Below, in pieces: positions 1 to 6,461 of a DNA stretch of 9,288 nt (its first letter is position 1; every line of letters starts with the position of its first letter). Below the pieces are notes generated by a model. It had not been told where the DNA came from. It searched no databases and was given only the letters and a program-made list of their open reading frames with translations. The stretch is from Staphylothermus sp. (GTDB lineage: Archaea > Thermoproteota > Thermoprotei_A > Sulfolobales > Desulfurococcaceae). Location of the stretch: positions 1 through 9,288 of the forward strand of contig JAGHDU010000056.1 in the NCBI GenBank assembly GCA_021159785.1, in the 5' to 3' direction. Made by a program: the position numbers and the translations under genes.

Positions 1-35
1 CCTGATTTATTTATGGAGAAAAGTAGTTGTTTAAG

Positions 36-51
36 AGAACAAAAAAGTTCT
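36..51 (-). terminator. Probable oligo-T terminator after the AOR gene
   Basis: Read on the minus strand this is AGAAC-TTTTTT-GTTCT. A run of six T follows the AOR stop codon by about 20 nt and is flanked by a 5-bp inverted repeat. Archaeal RNA polymerase stops at oligo-T tracts, so this is a reasonable end for the AOR transcript. The small hairpin may be incidental. Confidence 0.45.
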
Positions 52-68
52 AGTTATAAGGTTTAAAT

Positions 69-1895
69 TCATTTTAGTTCTACGTTTTTTTCGAGAACTG
101 GGATTACGTATTCTAACCCGAGTTTTTTCAGCGTCTCTTTAGTTGGTATGCCGTTATTGTCCCATCCTCTCATCTCATAGTACATGTCCAGCATTTCATT
201 ATACTTTGTTATATCTAACTTCTTTCCAGCAAATGGTCCTTTGGTTAATGGATGTTTAAACCACCTCATTGGTGGATAGTCCATTTCTCTGCTCCAGCCA
301 TGGTATTCTCTTATCCAGAAGCTGCGTATCAACGTATATACTCTATCTGCTACTTCGTATATTTTCTCCATATTCCATTCAATACCCGTGGCTGCTGTAA
401 GCATTCTCGGATAATAATCTAGGTTGAGGCCTACCTCTACCCATGGTAGTCTACAAGTTGTGAGTAATTCGAACATTCCACCTCTTACTCTTTGGAGATA
501 GATTAGTTTTTCTACTTTTTCTTTATTATAGGCAAATCTATCCATTTTTACTTCAAGACCTATTAGCCATGCGTCTTTATGATGAGCTCCTATAGGAGAT
601 GTTCCAAATGCTAAAGCCATTCCGGGGGCTGCGTGACAGTTATATGCTGATACTTCTAGTCCCTTGACATGCATTGCAAAGTCCATTGCTTCTTTTCCTA
701 GTGAACGAGCCATTCTCCATACTCCTTCGGCTATAAATGCTCCTAATCCGCGCCTATATGCAGTGTCTTTGACAAGCTCTCTGACCTCCTTATAATCACC
801 CCATTCAACCTTTTCCCTGATCAGGCCCTTTTCAGATGCTTCCATTACGAAACCAAGACTGTTTCCTAGAGATATTGTATCTATTCCTAGTTTATCCGCT
901 AGTTTGTTTAAGTCAGCGACTTTTCTAAGGTCTGGAAGTAATATATTGCTTCCTAACATTGCTACGTTCTCATAATCTAGCTCGCTTTTTTCACCTAAAT
1001 CATCTAGTATAACGTTTCCACATTGCATGTTACAGTATGGACAACCTCTTCTCTCAACTTTGAGTTTTTCCATTAAGTCACCACTTATAGTCTCATAGTA
1101 TTCCCAGACTCCTTCTCGGAAGTTCATTGTTGGTAAAACACTGTTTTCATTGCTCCATACAATTGTAGCCATTGTTCCTTGTCTTATCCAGAAGTCATAG
1201 TTTTCTTTACTTAGTATTTCTTTGTAGGATTTCTCGCTTAGTTCTTTAAGCTTATCAATATCAGCTATTGGGGGTTCAAGAGTGCCTTTAATGACAATGG
1301 CTTTGAGCTTTTTCGAACCCATAACGGCTCCTATTCCTGGTCTACCACCACTACGGCCTTTCATTGATACTATGGTGGCATATCTTACCATGTTTTCTCC
1401 TGCTGGACCAATTTCGAGAATGCCTATGTTTTTACCATGTTCCTTTACGAGTTTATCCTCTGTAGAAAAAGTATCCCTGCCCCATAGGTCCTCAGCATCT
1501 CTTATCTCTACTTTATCGTTCTCAATGTAGATATAGACTGGTTTCTTTGCAGCACCTTCGACAACTATTGCATCATATCCAGCTTTTTTCAAATGTACAC
1601 TAGCCATAGTCCCTATATTACCATCTCCGTAACCTAGTGTAAGAGGGCTCTTGGAGGCAACTACAAGTTTTCCACTACTGGGTAGGGATAATCCACTTAA
1701 TGGACCGCCTGCAATTATGAGCTTATTATACGGAGACAACGGATCAGTGCCTGGAGCTAGTTCATCCCATAGAAGCTTTATGGCTAATCCACGACCGCCG
1801 ATATAGTTCACATATATGTTAGGGTCTAGTTTTTGGACAGTTATTTTACCACGTGATAAGTCTATTCTTAAAACCTTACCCCACCAACCATACAT
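69..1895 (-). CDS. Aldehyde ferredoxin oxidoreductase family tungsten enzyme
   Basis: A full-length member of the AOR family: cytoplasmic tungsto-bispterin enzymes that oxidise aldehydes to acids and pass electrons to ferredoxin. About 608 residues is normal for the family. The N-terminus [13 protein letters not shown] is the typical AOR opening, followed by a GGRGLA motif and [21 protein letters not shown] near residue 183, both pterin-binding. The [4Fe-4S] ligands are visible as CPYCNMQC (about C285, C288, C292) with the fourth Cys in TTCRLPW (about C481). An in-frame GTG lies nine bases upstream at 1904, but it sits inside AGGTG, which fits a ribosome binding site 6 nt before the ATG, so the ATG at 1895 is preferred. 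It appears monocistronic and divergent from the sRNA and the amidohydrolase-like gene. Which family member it is (AOR, FOR, GAPOR or a WOR type) cannot be told from sequence alone, so substrate and gene symbol are left open. Confidence 0.95.
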   Translation of the reverse strand: MYGWWGKVLRIDLSRGKITVQKLDPNIYVNYIGGRGLAIKLLWDELAPGTDPLSPYNKLIIAGGPLSGLSLPSSGKLVVASKSPLTLGYGDGNIGTMASVHLKKAGYDAIVVEGAAKKPVYIYIENDKVEIRDAEDLWGRDTFSTEDKLVKEHGKNIGILEIGPAGENMVRYATIVSMKGRSGGRPGIGAVMGSKKLKAIVIKGTLEPPIADIDKLKELSEKSYKEILSKENYDFWIRQGTMATIVWSNENSVLPTMNFREGVWEYYETISGDLMEKLKVERRGCPYCNMQCGNVILDDLGEKSELDYENVAMLGSNILLPDLRKVADLNKLADKLGIDTISLGNSLGFVMEASEKGLIREKVEWGDYKEVRELVKDTAYRRGLGAFIAEGVWRMARSLGKEAMDFAMHVKGLEVSAYNCHAAPGMALAFGTSPIGAHHKDAWLIGLEVKMDRFAYNKEKVEKLIYLQRVRGGMFELLTTCRLPWVEVGLNLDYYPRMLTAATGIEWNMEKIYEVADRVYTLIRSFWIREYHGWSREMDYPPMRWFKHPLTKGPFAGKKLDITKYNEMLDMYYEMRGWDNNGIPTKETLKKLGLEYVIPVLEKNVELK

Positions 1896-1901
1896 ACAAT
1901 A

Positions 1902-1940
1902 CACCTTAAAGAACTAGATACAAGCCACATACAATTATAT
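1902..1940 (-). promoter_or_regulatory. AOR promoter and ribosome binding site
   Basis: On the minus strand a TATA-like ATATAATT (1933-1940) is followed about 26 bp later by the region of AGGTG (1902-1906), which lies 6 nt before the ATG. This predicts a leader of about 15 nt containing a Shine-Dalgarno-like GGTG. It is what decides the start codon here. Confidence 0.5.
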
Positions 1941-1950
1941 CCAAATTAAA

Positions 1951-1960
1951 AATATTAAAT
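1951..1960 (+). promoter_or_regulatory. Possible TATA element for the C/D sRNA
   Basis: AATATTAAAT lies about 26 bp before the 5' end expected for the guide RNA that starts near 1980. The DNA here is very A+T-rich, so this is weak evidence on its own. Confidence 0.3.
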
Positions 1961-1980
1961 TGTTTAGATAAAAACCCATA

Positions 1981-2039
1981 TCGATGAAGAATACTCCCCG
2001 GCCAGAGCATTATGCGATGACGAGAATTCCTTTATCTGA
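1981..2039 (+). ncRNA. C/D box sRNA, dual guide for 16S rRNA helix 27 region
   Basis: Seen: C box CGATGA (1982-1987), 15 nt, D' box CAGA (2003-2006), 8 nt, C' box CGATGA (2015-2020), 15 nt, D box CTGA (2036-2039). The D' guide TACTCCCCGGC is complementary to 16S GGGGAGUA, and to GCCGGGGAGUA if the organism has that crenarchaeal form. The D guide AATTCCTTTA is complementary to archaeal 16S UAAAGGAAUU. By the box-plus-five rule the predicted 2'-O-methylated residues are about G886 and A915 in E. coli numbering. The two sites flank helix 27 and lie close together in 16S, as is usual for dual guides. The RNA would act with L7Ae, Nop5 and fibrillarin. Both target segments are quoted from memory of conserved rRNA. 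The D box ends just before the TATA box of the next gene. Confidence 0.72.
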
Positions 2040-2042
2040 AAA

Positions 2043-2080
2043 CTATATAATAGAATACTAGTAACTTATTCTCAAGGGTG
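2043..2080 (+). promoter_or_regulatory. TATA box and GGGTG ribosome binding site of the amidohydrolase-like gene
   Basis: CTATATAATAG (2043-2053) is a good archaeal TATA box. It places transcription start near 2073, just before GGGTG (2076-2080), which lies 9 nt before ATG 2090. The GTG at 2078 is part of this GGGTG. A leaderless start at that GTG remains possible. Confidence 0.55.
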
Positions 2081-2089
2081 TACTCATAT

Positions 2090-2971
2090 ATGAGCAGTGA
2101 AGGATATAGAACTCTAATCAACAATGTCTACATATTGTCAGCAGGAACGATAACTAAAGGATTCATATTCTTTGATAATGAGAAAATAATCGATATTGGT
2201 CCAGAAGCTTCCCCAGAATATGAGTTAGCAGAATACGTTATGGATTATGAATATAAAGCAGTTGCCCTACACGGCTTTTCAGTGGTTACTAGATTATCAA
2301 ATTATCCTTTCAGAGGAACAAGTAATTATGATCTAAGCACTTATACAAAGAATGAAATTAAAAAATTCATACAAGCAGGACTATACGAGTTAATCCTTAA
2401 TGGTGTAACATTACCAATAGTTATAGATGACTATCCCGAATTAGTTGCAGAAGTATTAAGACACCTTGACATAAACGGTGTAATTGTTTCAGATACGACC
2501 ACTAAAACATATCCAGGGATTAAGTACTTATTCATAGAAGAAAACATTGTTAAGTATGGAAAAAAAGAACTGGGTAAATTCAATGAAATATTCTGTAAGC
2601 TAAACCAAATAAACGATAAATGCTTGTTTTTAGACATATCCGATTTACCAACGTATAATATCTCAGCAATATCTTTGTTAGCAACTCAACTGGGAACGCG
2701 AGACAGTTTTATGGACTTAATAACTAAGCCCTACAAAGTTCTCAACCTAGACAAAGGTGTAATAAACAAAGGAGCTAAACCAGACATCGTCCTATATGAT
2801 CTAAGAGATTCACTAAAAACAATACCCGTAGAAAATATTGATTCTATAATTCTACGAGGTTATCCACCGGACCAAGTCTATCTTGGAGGAGACATCTTCT
2901 TCGACCATGGTGAAAGCCTTGTTCTTACAAAAATCGATCTTTCCCAGTTCATTCTAAGTGGTCAGGGATGA
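2090..2971 (+). CDS. Amidohydrolase-like protein, shortened and lacking the metal site
   Basis: About 293 residues. The first 60 have the composite beta-domain pattern of the amidohydrolase superfamily (LINNVYILSAG, then DNEKIIDIGPE). The last 70 match the matching C-terminal part (NLDKGVINKGAKPDIVLYDL, then a VYLGGDIFFDHGES strand). Where active members have PGxxDxHxH, this protein has ALHGFSVVTRLSNYPFRG: the HxH zinc ligands are gone, although the YPFRG that follows in some deaminase-type members is kept. The TIM-barrel middle is much shorter than in enzymes of 400 or more residues, and I see no later His or Asp ligands in context. It overlaps the next gene by 4 bp (ATGA), so the two are probably translationally coupled. 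Start: ATG 2090 is preferred over GTG 2078. Inference: a non-catalytic relative with a binding or structural role. Hydrolase activity looks unlikely. Confidence 0.6.
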   Translation: MSSEGYRTLINNVYILSAGTITKGFIFFDNEKIIDIGPEASPEYELAEYVMDYEYKAVALHGFSVVTRLSNYPFRGTSNYDLSTYTKNEIKKFIQAGLYELILNGVTLPIVIDDYPELVAEVLRHLDINGVIVSDTTTKTYPGIKYLFIEENIVKYGKKELGKFNEIFCKLNQINDKCLFLDISDLPTYNISAISLLATQLGTRDSFMDLITKPYKVLNLDKGVINKGAKPDIVLYDLRDSLKTIPVENIDSIILRGYPPDQVYLGGDIFFDHGESLVLTKIDLSQFILSGQG

Positions 2972-3888
2972 ATAGCGAGGAAATAGCAATAAGTATCATA
3001 CATTACTTAATTAATCGTTTTATTAGAATATTAACGACTTCGAGTAAGACAAGTACAAAGAAAAACCATTTAATCGAACATTACAAGAACATGTTATACA
3101 TAGTTTTCTCACAAGAAAAACCAACTATACACAAAACCTATTATCTCCTCGCAAAATACGTAGAAAAAACCACTGAAGGCAAAAAATACTATACACAACG
3201 AGAAGTAAGGACATTAGAACTTATACCAATATTCAGGAAAAGACTCAGAGAAGAATTACATCTATTAAAACTACACGGGGCAGAATCAATCCTTTCCCGA
3301 ACAATATTCGTATTAGCAGGGATTAATAAACTAGAAATAAATCCCGATCTAGATTATATCACACAATACCTTGACAAGATCGATAAAATACTTTTAAGAC
3401 TCGTACCCCCAAAAGCCTATGATTCTAGATTACTAGAACTTTTATCACCAAACTCAAAAGTAGGAATAATACTAGGATTTTCCTATACATGGTTAGTAAC
3501 AGACACATTGATAGACGAACTAAACAGGAAAGGCATTGAAACAGAACTAATTATCCTAAAAGAAAAACTAGAAGACAACATATCTACCGAAACAATAAAA
3601 AGATACATAGGAAACAAAGACATCAAAACCAGAGAAATCACCTTAAAAGACTTGAAGAATTTAGAAGATAATTACGACATACTAGTTATTCTTAATTATT
3701 ACTACATCTTCAAGATCCTAGACGACATAATCGAAAACAACGAAACATCACTAAGCGACAAACACTTACTAGTATTCAACCCAATGCAGACACCAATAGG
3801 AGAAATACTCGGAAACACACCAATAGTTATGACAGTGAAAAACGCTAGTACAAACCTCAAAAAGAACAATGAATCCGAGAGAACTTAA
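2968..3888 (+). CDS. Uncharacterised protein, possibly a divergent eIF2B/MtnA-like fold
   Basis: 306 residues, not recognised with confidence. The first 155 residues look all-helical and charged. Residues 163-290 look like an alternating beta/alpha (Rossmann-type) domain, starting with the strand KVGIILGFSYTWLVTDTL and later DILVILNYYYI. This order, a KPT motif near residue 51 followed by a helix, and a second half opening with a strand plus short-side-chain turn, resembles the layout of the eIF2B alpha / ribose-1,5-bisphosphate isomerase / MtnA family. The catalytic Cys and Asp of the isomerases are not apparent. It starts within the stop of the upstream amidohydrolase-like gene (ATGA overlap), which argues for shared expression and function. 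Very Lys, Ile and Asn rich. No signal peptide or membrane segment is obvious. The eIF2B link is a hypothesis only. Confidence 0.75.
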   Translation: MNSEEIAISIIHYLINRFIRILTTSSKTSTKKNHLIEHYKNMLYIVFSQEKPTIHKTYYLLAKYVEKTTEGKKYYTQREVRTLELIPIFRKRLREELHLLKLHGAESILSRTIFVLAGINKLEINPDLDYITQYLDKIDKILLRLVPPKAYDSRLLELLSPNSKVGIILGFSYTWLVTDTLIDELNRKGIETELIILKEKLEDNISTETIKRYIGNKDIKTREITLKDLKNLEDNYDILVILNYYYIFKILDDIIENNETSLSDKHLLVFNPMQTPIGEILGNTPIVMTVKNASTNLKKNNESERT

Positions 3889-3917
3889 TTCTCTATAACA
3901 GCCCAAACTAAGGAATT

Positions 3918-4776
3918 TCATTGTTTGATTTTACTTTGGATCAAATGCTTTAATTTAAATTGTTCTCTTTTAATTGTGAATCCTATCATACTGTAATACT
4001 TGATTATTTTGTTGATATGCGTTATTTTAAGACAATATAGTTTGGTGGTCTTCCTAAAGTAGATTTTACTGGTTTTCGGACATTTCATAGTGGCTTTTCT
4101 TTCTCTTACTGAGATTTTGGATTTAATAGAAATTTTTGATAGCAATTTTCTAAATAGCAATATAATATCGTATCTCGTATTACAAGCAACAATAATTGGT
4201 GGATTACTAACCACACTACCCTCTGCATCAAAAAATCCACGTATAGCTTCGGCTGGATAGAAAGAAACAATTTCTTCTACCACTGTTAAACTTCTTCGTG
4301 TCTCTTGTAGGAGTTCATACAATACTTTACTATATCCTTTAACACACCAGCGTTTGTTAGCAGTATCCCAAACTGGTTTGTATGGTTTATTACGTTGTAG
4401 TGCACATGAAAGTCTTCTACCCCATTCCTCTGCGAAGTCATGATCTTTTACAAGCAATTTTATGATATATTCTTGTTTTGATTTTCTACATGCAAGCGTA
4501 CCATCTCCAAGCCATGCTCCGATAACGTAAGATAGATCCGGCGATATCATTGGACAATTGCAACGACCTAATGGAGAATTAAGGTTATGTACCCATCTAT
4601 ATATAGTGGAGGGGTTTATTCTTAAAATTGTATTTTCCACTCAGCATACGTGCAATCTTTTTGTACCCGTAATCCTTAGTTGCTAGATATAAAGCTTCAT
4701 TGTAGAGTTTTAGGTTTGATAGACTAGAGTGATTAAAAGTACTATGAACGGCATATCCCTGATCTTGATAATGCAC
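3918..4776 (-). pseudogene. LAGLIDADG homing endonuclease gene interrupted by a +1 frameshift
   Basis: An intact frame from 4640 to 3918 (240 residues from a GTG) holds two LAGLIDADG motifs, YVIGAWLGDGT and AIRGFFDAEGS, about 90 residues apart, as in single-chain homing endonucleases. Its GTG follows directly on a stop, and the frame one base away upstream is also coding-like: from GTG 4776 it reads LYNEALYLATKDYGYKKIARML, then SGKYNFKNKP, and stops. Removing one base from the C run that reads GGGG at plus 4611-4614 joins the halves as FKNKP-STIYRWVHNLNSPLG, restoring the helix-turn-helix N-terminal region common in archaeal free-standing homing enzymes. The repaired protein is about 285 residues. 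GTG 4776 has GGTGA 8 nt upstream and a TATA-like TTTTAAAA near 4807-4814. Either the gene is recently dead, the frameshift is programmed, or the run was misread. It points toward tRNA-Ile and converges with the gene ending at 3888. Confidence 0.8.
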
Positions 4777-4784
4777 TGGTTTCT

Positions 4785-4814
4785 CACCAATATAGATACA
4801 CTTGCATTTTAAAA
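4785..4814 (-). promoter_or_regulatory. Promoter and ribosome binding site of the homing endonuclease gene
   Basis: On the minus strand TTTTAAAA (4807-4814) is followed about 26 bp later by GGTGA (4784-4788), then 8 nt and GTG 4776. The same spacing is seen at other genes of the window, which supports GTG 4776 as the original start rather than the GTG at 4640. Confidence 0.4.
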
Positions 4815-4837
4815 TGACTGTATAGCAGAAGAGGTAA

Positions 4838-4911
<74 letters not shown>

Positions 4912-4946
4912 AAATACTTGATTCGGTATTTCTCATATTGTATATG

Positions 4947-4956
4947 GTATTTATAA
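4947..4956 (-). promoter_or_regulatory. TATA box for tRNA-Ile
   Basis: The minus strand reads CTTATAAATA, preceded by the purine-rich GAAAAA expected of a BRE. It is centred about 41 bp before the mature 5' end, which allows a leader of about 15 nt to be removed by RNase P. Confidence 0.55.
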
Positions 4957-4981
4957 GTTTTTCAATTAATCACAACGTTTT

Positions 4982-5053
4982 GCGCCCCTCATTAATGGTT
5001 TTCTTCACCTTGTTCTGTATAATCTGTTTATCCGCTGTATTTCATCGGGGCGC
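4982..5053 (-). ncRNA. Stem-closed small RNA with C/D-like boxes
   Basis: A perfect 7-bp inverted repeat, GCGCCCC (minus 5053-5047) and GGGGCGC (4988-4982), encloses 58 nt. Directly inside the 5' arm is GATGA, giving C-like CGATGA at 5047-5042. Exactly 15 nt later comes CAGA (5026-5023), the same C-N15-D' spacing as the sRNA at 1981. A C'-like GTGAAGA follows, and ATGA abuts the 3' arm as a weak D box. A TATA-like GTTAATAATT at 5078-5087 is placed to start transcription near 5057. I recognise no rRNA or tRNA target for the guides, so the class is tentative. The inverted repeat itself is certain. Confidence 0.4.
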
Positions 5054-5088
5054 TCTGGTTTGAATAATTGTAAAAGGGAATTATTAAC

Positions 5089-5158
5089 GGTTGCCGGGTT
5101 TATTGCTACAATGGATCATCACTTTTCAGTCCGCCCGTCGTGGACATCCCCGGCAACC
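5089..5158 (-). ncRNA. C/D box-type sRNA, dual guide for 16S rRNA, closed by a 10-bp stem
   Basis: On the minus strand a perfect 10-bp repeat GGTTGCCGGG / CCCGGCAACC encloses a canonical core: D' CTGA (5129-5126), AAAG, C' TGATGA (5121-5116). The guide before D' contains GACGGGCGG, complementary to 16S CCGCCCGUC. The residue paired five bases upstream of D' is C1402 (E. coli numbering), a P-site residue that is 2'-O-methylated in bacteria. After C' comes CCATTGTAGC, complementary to 16S GCUACAAUGG, the conserved segment near 1230-1240. Two independent guides matching universal 16S segments make chance unlikely. The outer C box is only partial (GGATGT) and no D box is visible; the stem takes their place. 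A TATA-like AAATTTAAC (5186-5193) would start transcription near 5163. The alternative is a decayed sRNA gene. Confidence 0.65.
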
Positions 5159-5161
5159 ATG

Positions 5162-5198
5162 TATATTAGATTCTTTAAAGAGTTTGTTAAATTTGGTG
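5162..5198 (+). promoter_or_regulatory. Promoter and ribosome binding site of the SAM hydrolase gene
   Basis: TATATTA (5162-5168) precedes GGTG (5195-5198) by about 27-30 bp, and GGTG is 7 nt before ATG 5206. A second A+T block, CTTTAAAG (5173-5180), could support a leaderless transcript starting at the ATG. The divergent stem-closed sRNA starts inside this same region, so the two promoters overlap. Confidence 0.4.
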
Positions 5199-5205
5199 TT
5201 GTTTA

Positions 5206-6006
5206 ATGGCTGGAAACTTGATTGTTTTAATGACTGACTTTGGGTTTAAAGACCCCTATGTTGGTGTCATGAAGGGTGTTATTAAGTCTATTAATCCTTC
5301 TGCGGAGATTATAGATTTGACGCACGAGGTTAGGAGACAGGATGTTTATCAAGCAACAATAATGCTCTATGTTTCCACGCAGTATTTTCCTCGAAATACT
5401 ATTTTTGTTTCAGTCATCGATCCTGGCGTGGGATCGAGTAGAAGAGCATTATTGATCAAAACAAGGAATTACTATTTCATAGGGCCCGACAATGGATCAT
5501 TATATCCAGCAGCTTCTAGAGACGGGATAGTAAGTGTATACGATATTTCTAATTCAAAGTTTAGATTACATAGAGTATCGTATACATTCCATGGAAGAGA
5601 CATATTTGCACCAATAGCAGCATGGTTATCTCTCGGAATTCCCCCAGAGGTTCTTGGAGAAAAAATGCCTATAGAGAGTTTAGCAAAGATAACTATATCT
5701 GAACCAAAAATAGACCGTGATAAAATCATTGGTGAAGCAATATATATTGACATATTTGGAAACATAATGACAAACATAAAGGAAGATCTTATAACAAATA
5801 AAGTCAAGTATGGTACCGAACTACGTATAGAAATATACGATAAGCTAATTACATGCAAATACGTTCCAAGCTTCAGCTACGTAAATGAAGGAGAAACAGC
5901 ATGCTATATAAACTCGTGGGGATACTTCGAAATAGCAATAAACAAGGGTAATGTAGCAGAAAAGTACGATGTTAAAACAAGAGATAAAATAACAATTAGT
6001 TTCTAA
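5206..6006 (+). CDS. S-adenosyl-L-methionine hydrolase, adenosine-forming (DUF62/SAM hydroxide adenosyltransferase)
   Basis: 266 residues, the usual length for this family, which splits S-adenosylmethionine with water into adenosine and L-methionine and is related to the bacterial fluorinase and chlorinase. Family signatures appear in order: LMTDFGFKDPYVGVMKG (8-24), SVIDPGVGSSRR (69-80), GPDNG (93-97), FHGRDIFAP (128-136) and DIFGNIMTNI (182-191). The Asp of IDPGVG (D72), a nearby Arg and the His of FHGRD (H129) fit the Asp-Arg-His set used to activate water. The 21-23-residue loop typical of halogenases is not evident. It is a soluble cytoplasmic protein, alone in its transcription unit, though the C/D sRNA locus starts only about 20 nt after its stop and might share the transcript. 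Its biological purpose in archaea is unclear; removal of SAM or methionine and adenosine recovery are usual suggestions. Confidence 0.95.
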   Translation: MAGNLIVLMTDFGFKDPYVGVMKGVIKSINPSAEIIDLTHEVRRQDVYQATIMLYVSTQYFPRNTIFVSVIDPGVGSSRRALLIKTRNYYFIGPDNGSLYPAASRDGIVSVYDISNSKFRLHRVSYTFHGRDIFAPIAAWLSLGIPPEVLGEKMPIESLAKITISEPKIDRDKIIGEAIYIDIFGNIMTNIKEDLITNKVKYGTELRIEIYDKLITCKYVPSFSYVNEGETACYINSWGYFEIAINKGNVAEKYDVKTRDKITISF

Positions 6007-6026
6007 ATACTATAAATTAGTTAGAG

Positions 6027-6110
6027 ATGATGAGCTCGGGAGCACAGAGGAAAACCGATGACAGGGGTCTTGAGTGCTGATGCGTCTCTGATGAGTGGGG
6101 CCTCAATTGA
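6027..6110 (+). ncRNA. C/D box sRNA locus; one guide fits C34 of tRNA-Leu(CAA)
   Basis: Boxes seen in order: ATGATGA (6027-6033), 11 nt, CAGA (6045-6048), 7 nt, CGATGA (6056-6061), 15 nt, CTGA (6077-6080), then CTGATGA (6088-6094), 12 nt, TTGA (6107-6110). The first four make a complete C-D'-C'-D RNA. The last four make an alternative one, better placed for the TATA box TATAAATTAG at 6011-6020. Both readings share the guide GGGGTCTTGAG before CTGA (6077). It is complementary to CUCAAGACCCC, the anticodon loop and 3' stem expected for a tRNA-Leu(CAA) with a G+C-rich arm, and the plus-five residue is wobble C34. Targets of the guides GCTCGGGAGCA and GTGGGGCCTCAA were not identified. The tRNA-Leu is outside this window, so the match is a prediction. 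Confidence 0.5.
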
Positions 6111-6129
6111 GAATGCTCCTCGTCTTAAA

Positions 6130-6382
6130 TATACCGATATTCCTTATACAAGGCAGGCCGATGCCCTATACAGTTGCATAAACTGGTTGCTCTGAATTAC
6201 TACGGTATAGATGAGCAGAAGAATAACCGGGCACTCGAAAAGCTTGATGCGGTAATAGTAAGGTAGCAAAAATGCTTGGTAAAGATATGGATATAGCTAA
6301 GGGACTTAAGAGACTTTAGATCTTAAGCTTAAATTAACGAGACACGGAACGAAAATAGAAGAAATAGTTTGGTATATCTTGA
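6130..6382 (+). pseudogene. Decayed protein gene, possibly a small helical (HEPN-like) protein
   Basis: No open frame of useful length exists, yet coding-like peptides continue across three frames: YTRQADALYSCI (from 6130), then HKLVALNYYGIDEQKNNRAL and EKLDAVIVR (6177-6263), then VAKMLGKDMDIAKGLKRL (6263-6316), each cut by a stop or frame change. Read together they resemble one amphipathic, all-helical protein. The pattern RQADALY followed by KLVALNYYGID recalls archaeal HEPN/PaREP1-type small proteins, but this is a guess. After 6317 a weaker stretch (KLKLTRHGTKIEEIVWYIL) runs to a stop near 6390. No start codon with a ribosome binding site is seen. It converges with the gene at 6457-6957. 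Confidence 0.45.
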
Positions 6383-6443
6383 AACTATAAACTATATCGA
6401 CATCACATGCCCAACAAAACGGCAAGTATACTCCTAAGGGAGG

Positions 6444-6461
6444 GGTTTAGGAAAACCTAAG
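6444..6461 (-). repeat. Small hairpin over the stop codon of the HEFRE gene
   Basis: The minus strand reads CTTAGG-TTTT-CCTAAA, a 5-6 bp stem with a T4 loop that includes the TAG stop of the HEFRE protein gene. It may help end the convergent transcripts, but it is too short to claim more. Confidence 0.3.

Noticed and set aside
1282..1530. Open frame of 82 codons on the plus strand inside the AOR gene
   Set aside because: It lies fully antisense to a well-conserved enzyme gene and has no family features or start signals. The other short frames inside the SAM hydrolase and dehydrogenase genes were dropped for the same reason.
3918..4640. Intein reading of the LAGLIDADG frame
   Set aside because: No splicing motifs at the ends and no host protein halves on either side; it is a free-standing gene.
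5130..5142. 16S-like CCGCCCGTC on the plus strand as an rRNA gene fragment
   Set aside because: Only nine bases match, next to a second short 16S match in the wrong order for rRNA. Short antisense guides explain both.
5089..5158. The 10-bp inverted repeat as a terminator or transposon end
   Set aside because: There is no oligo-T after either arm, and the interior carries guide-RNA boxes with rRNA complementarity, which explains the repeat better.
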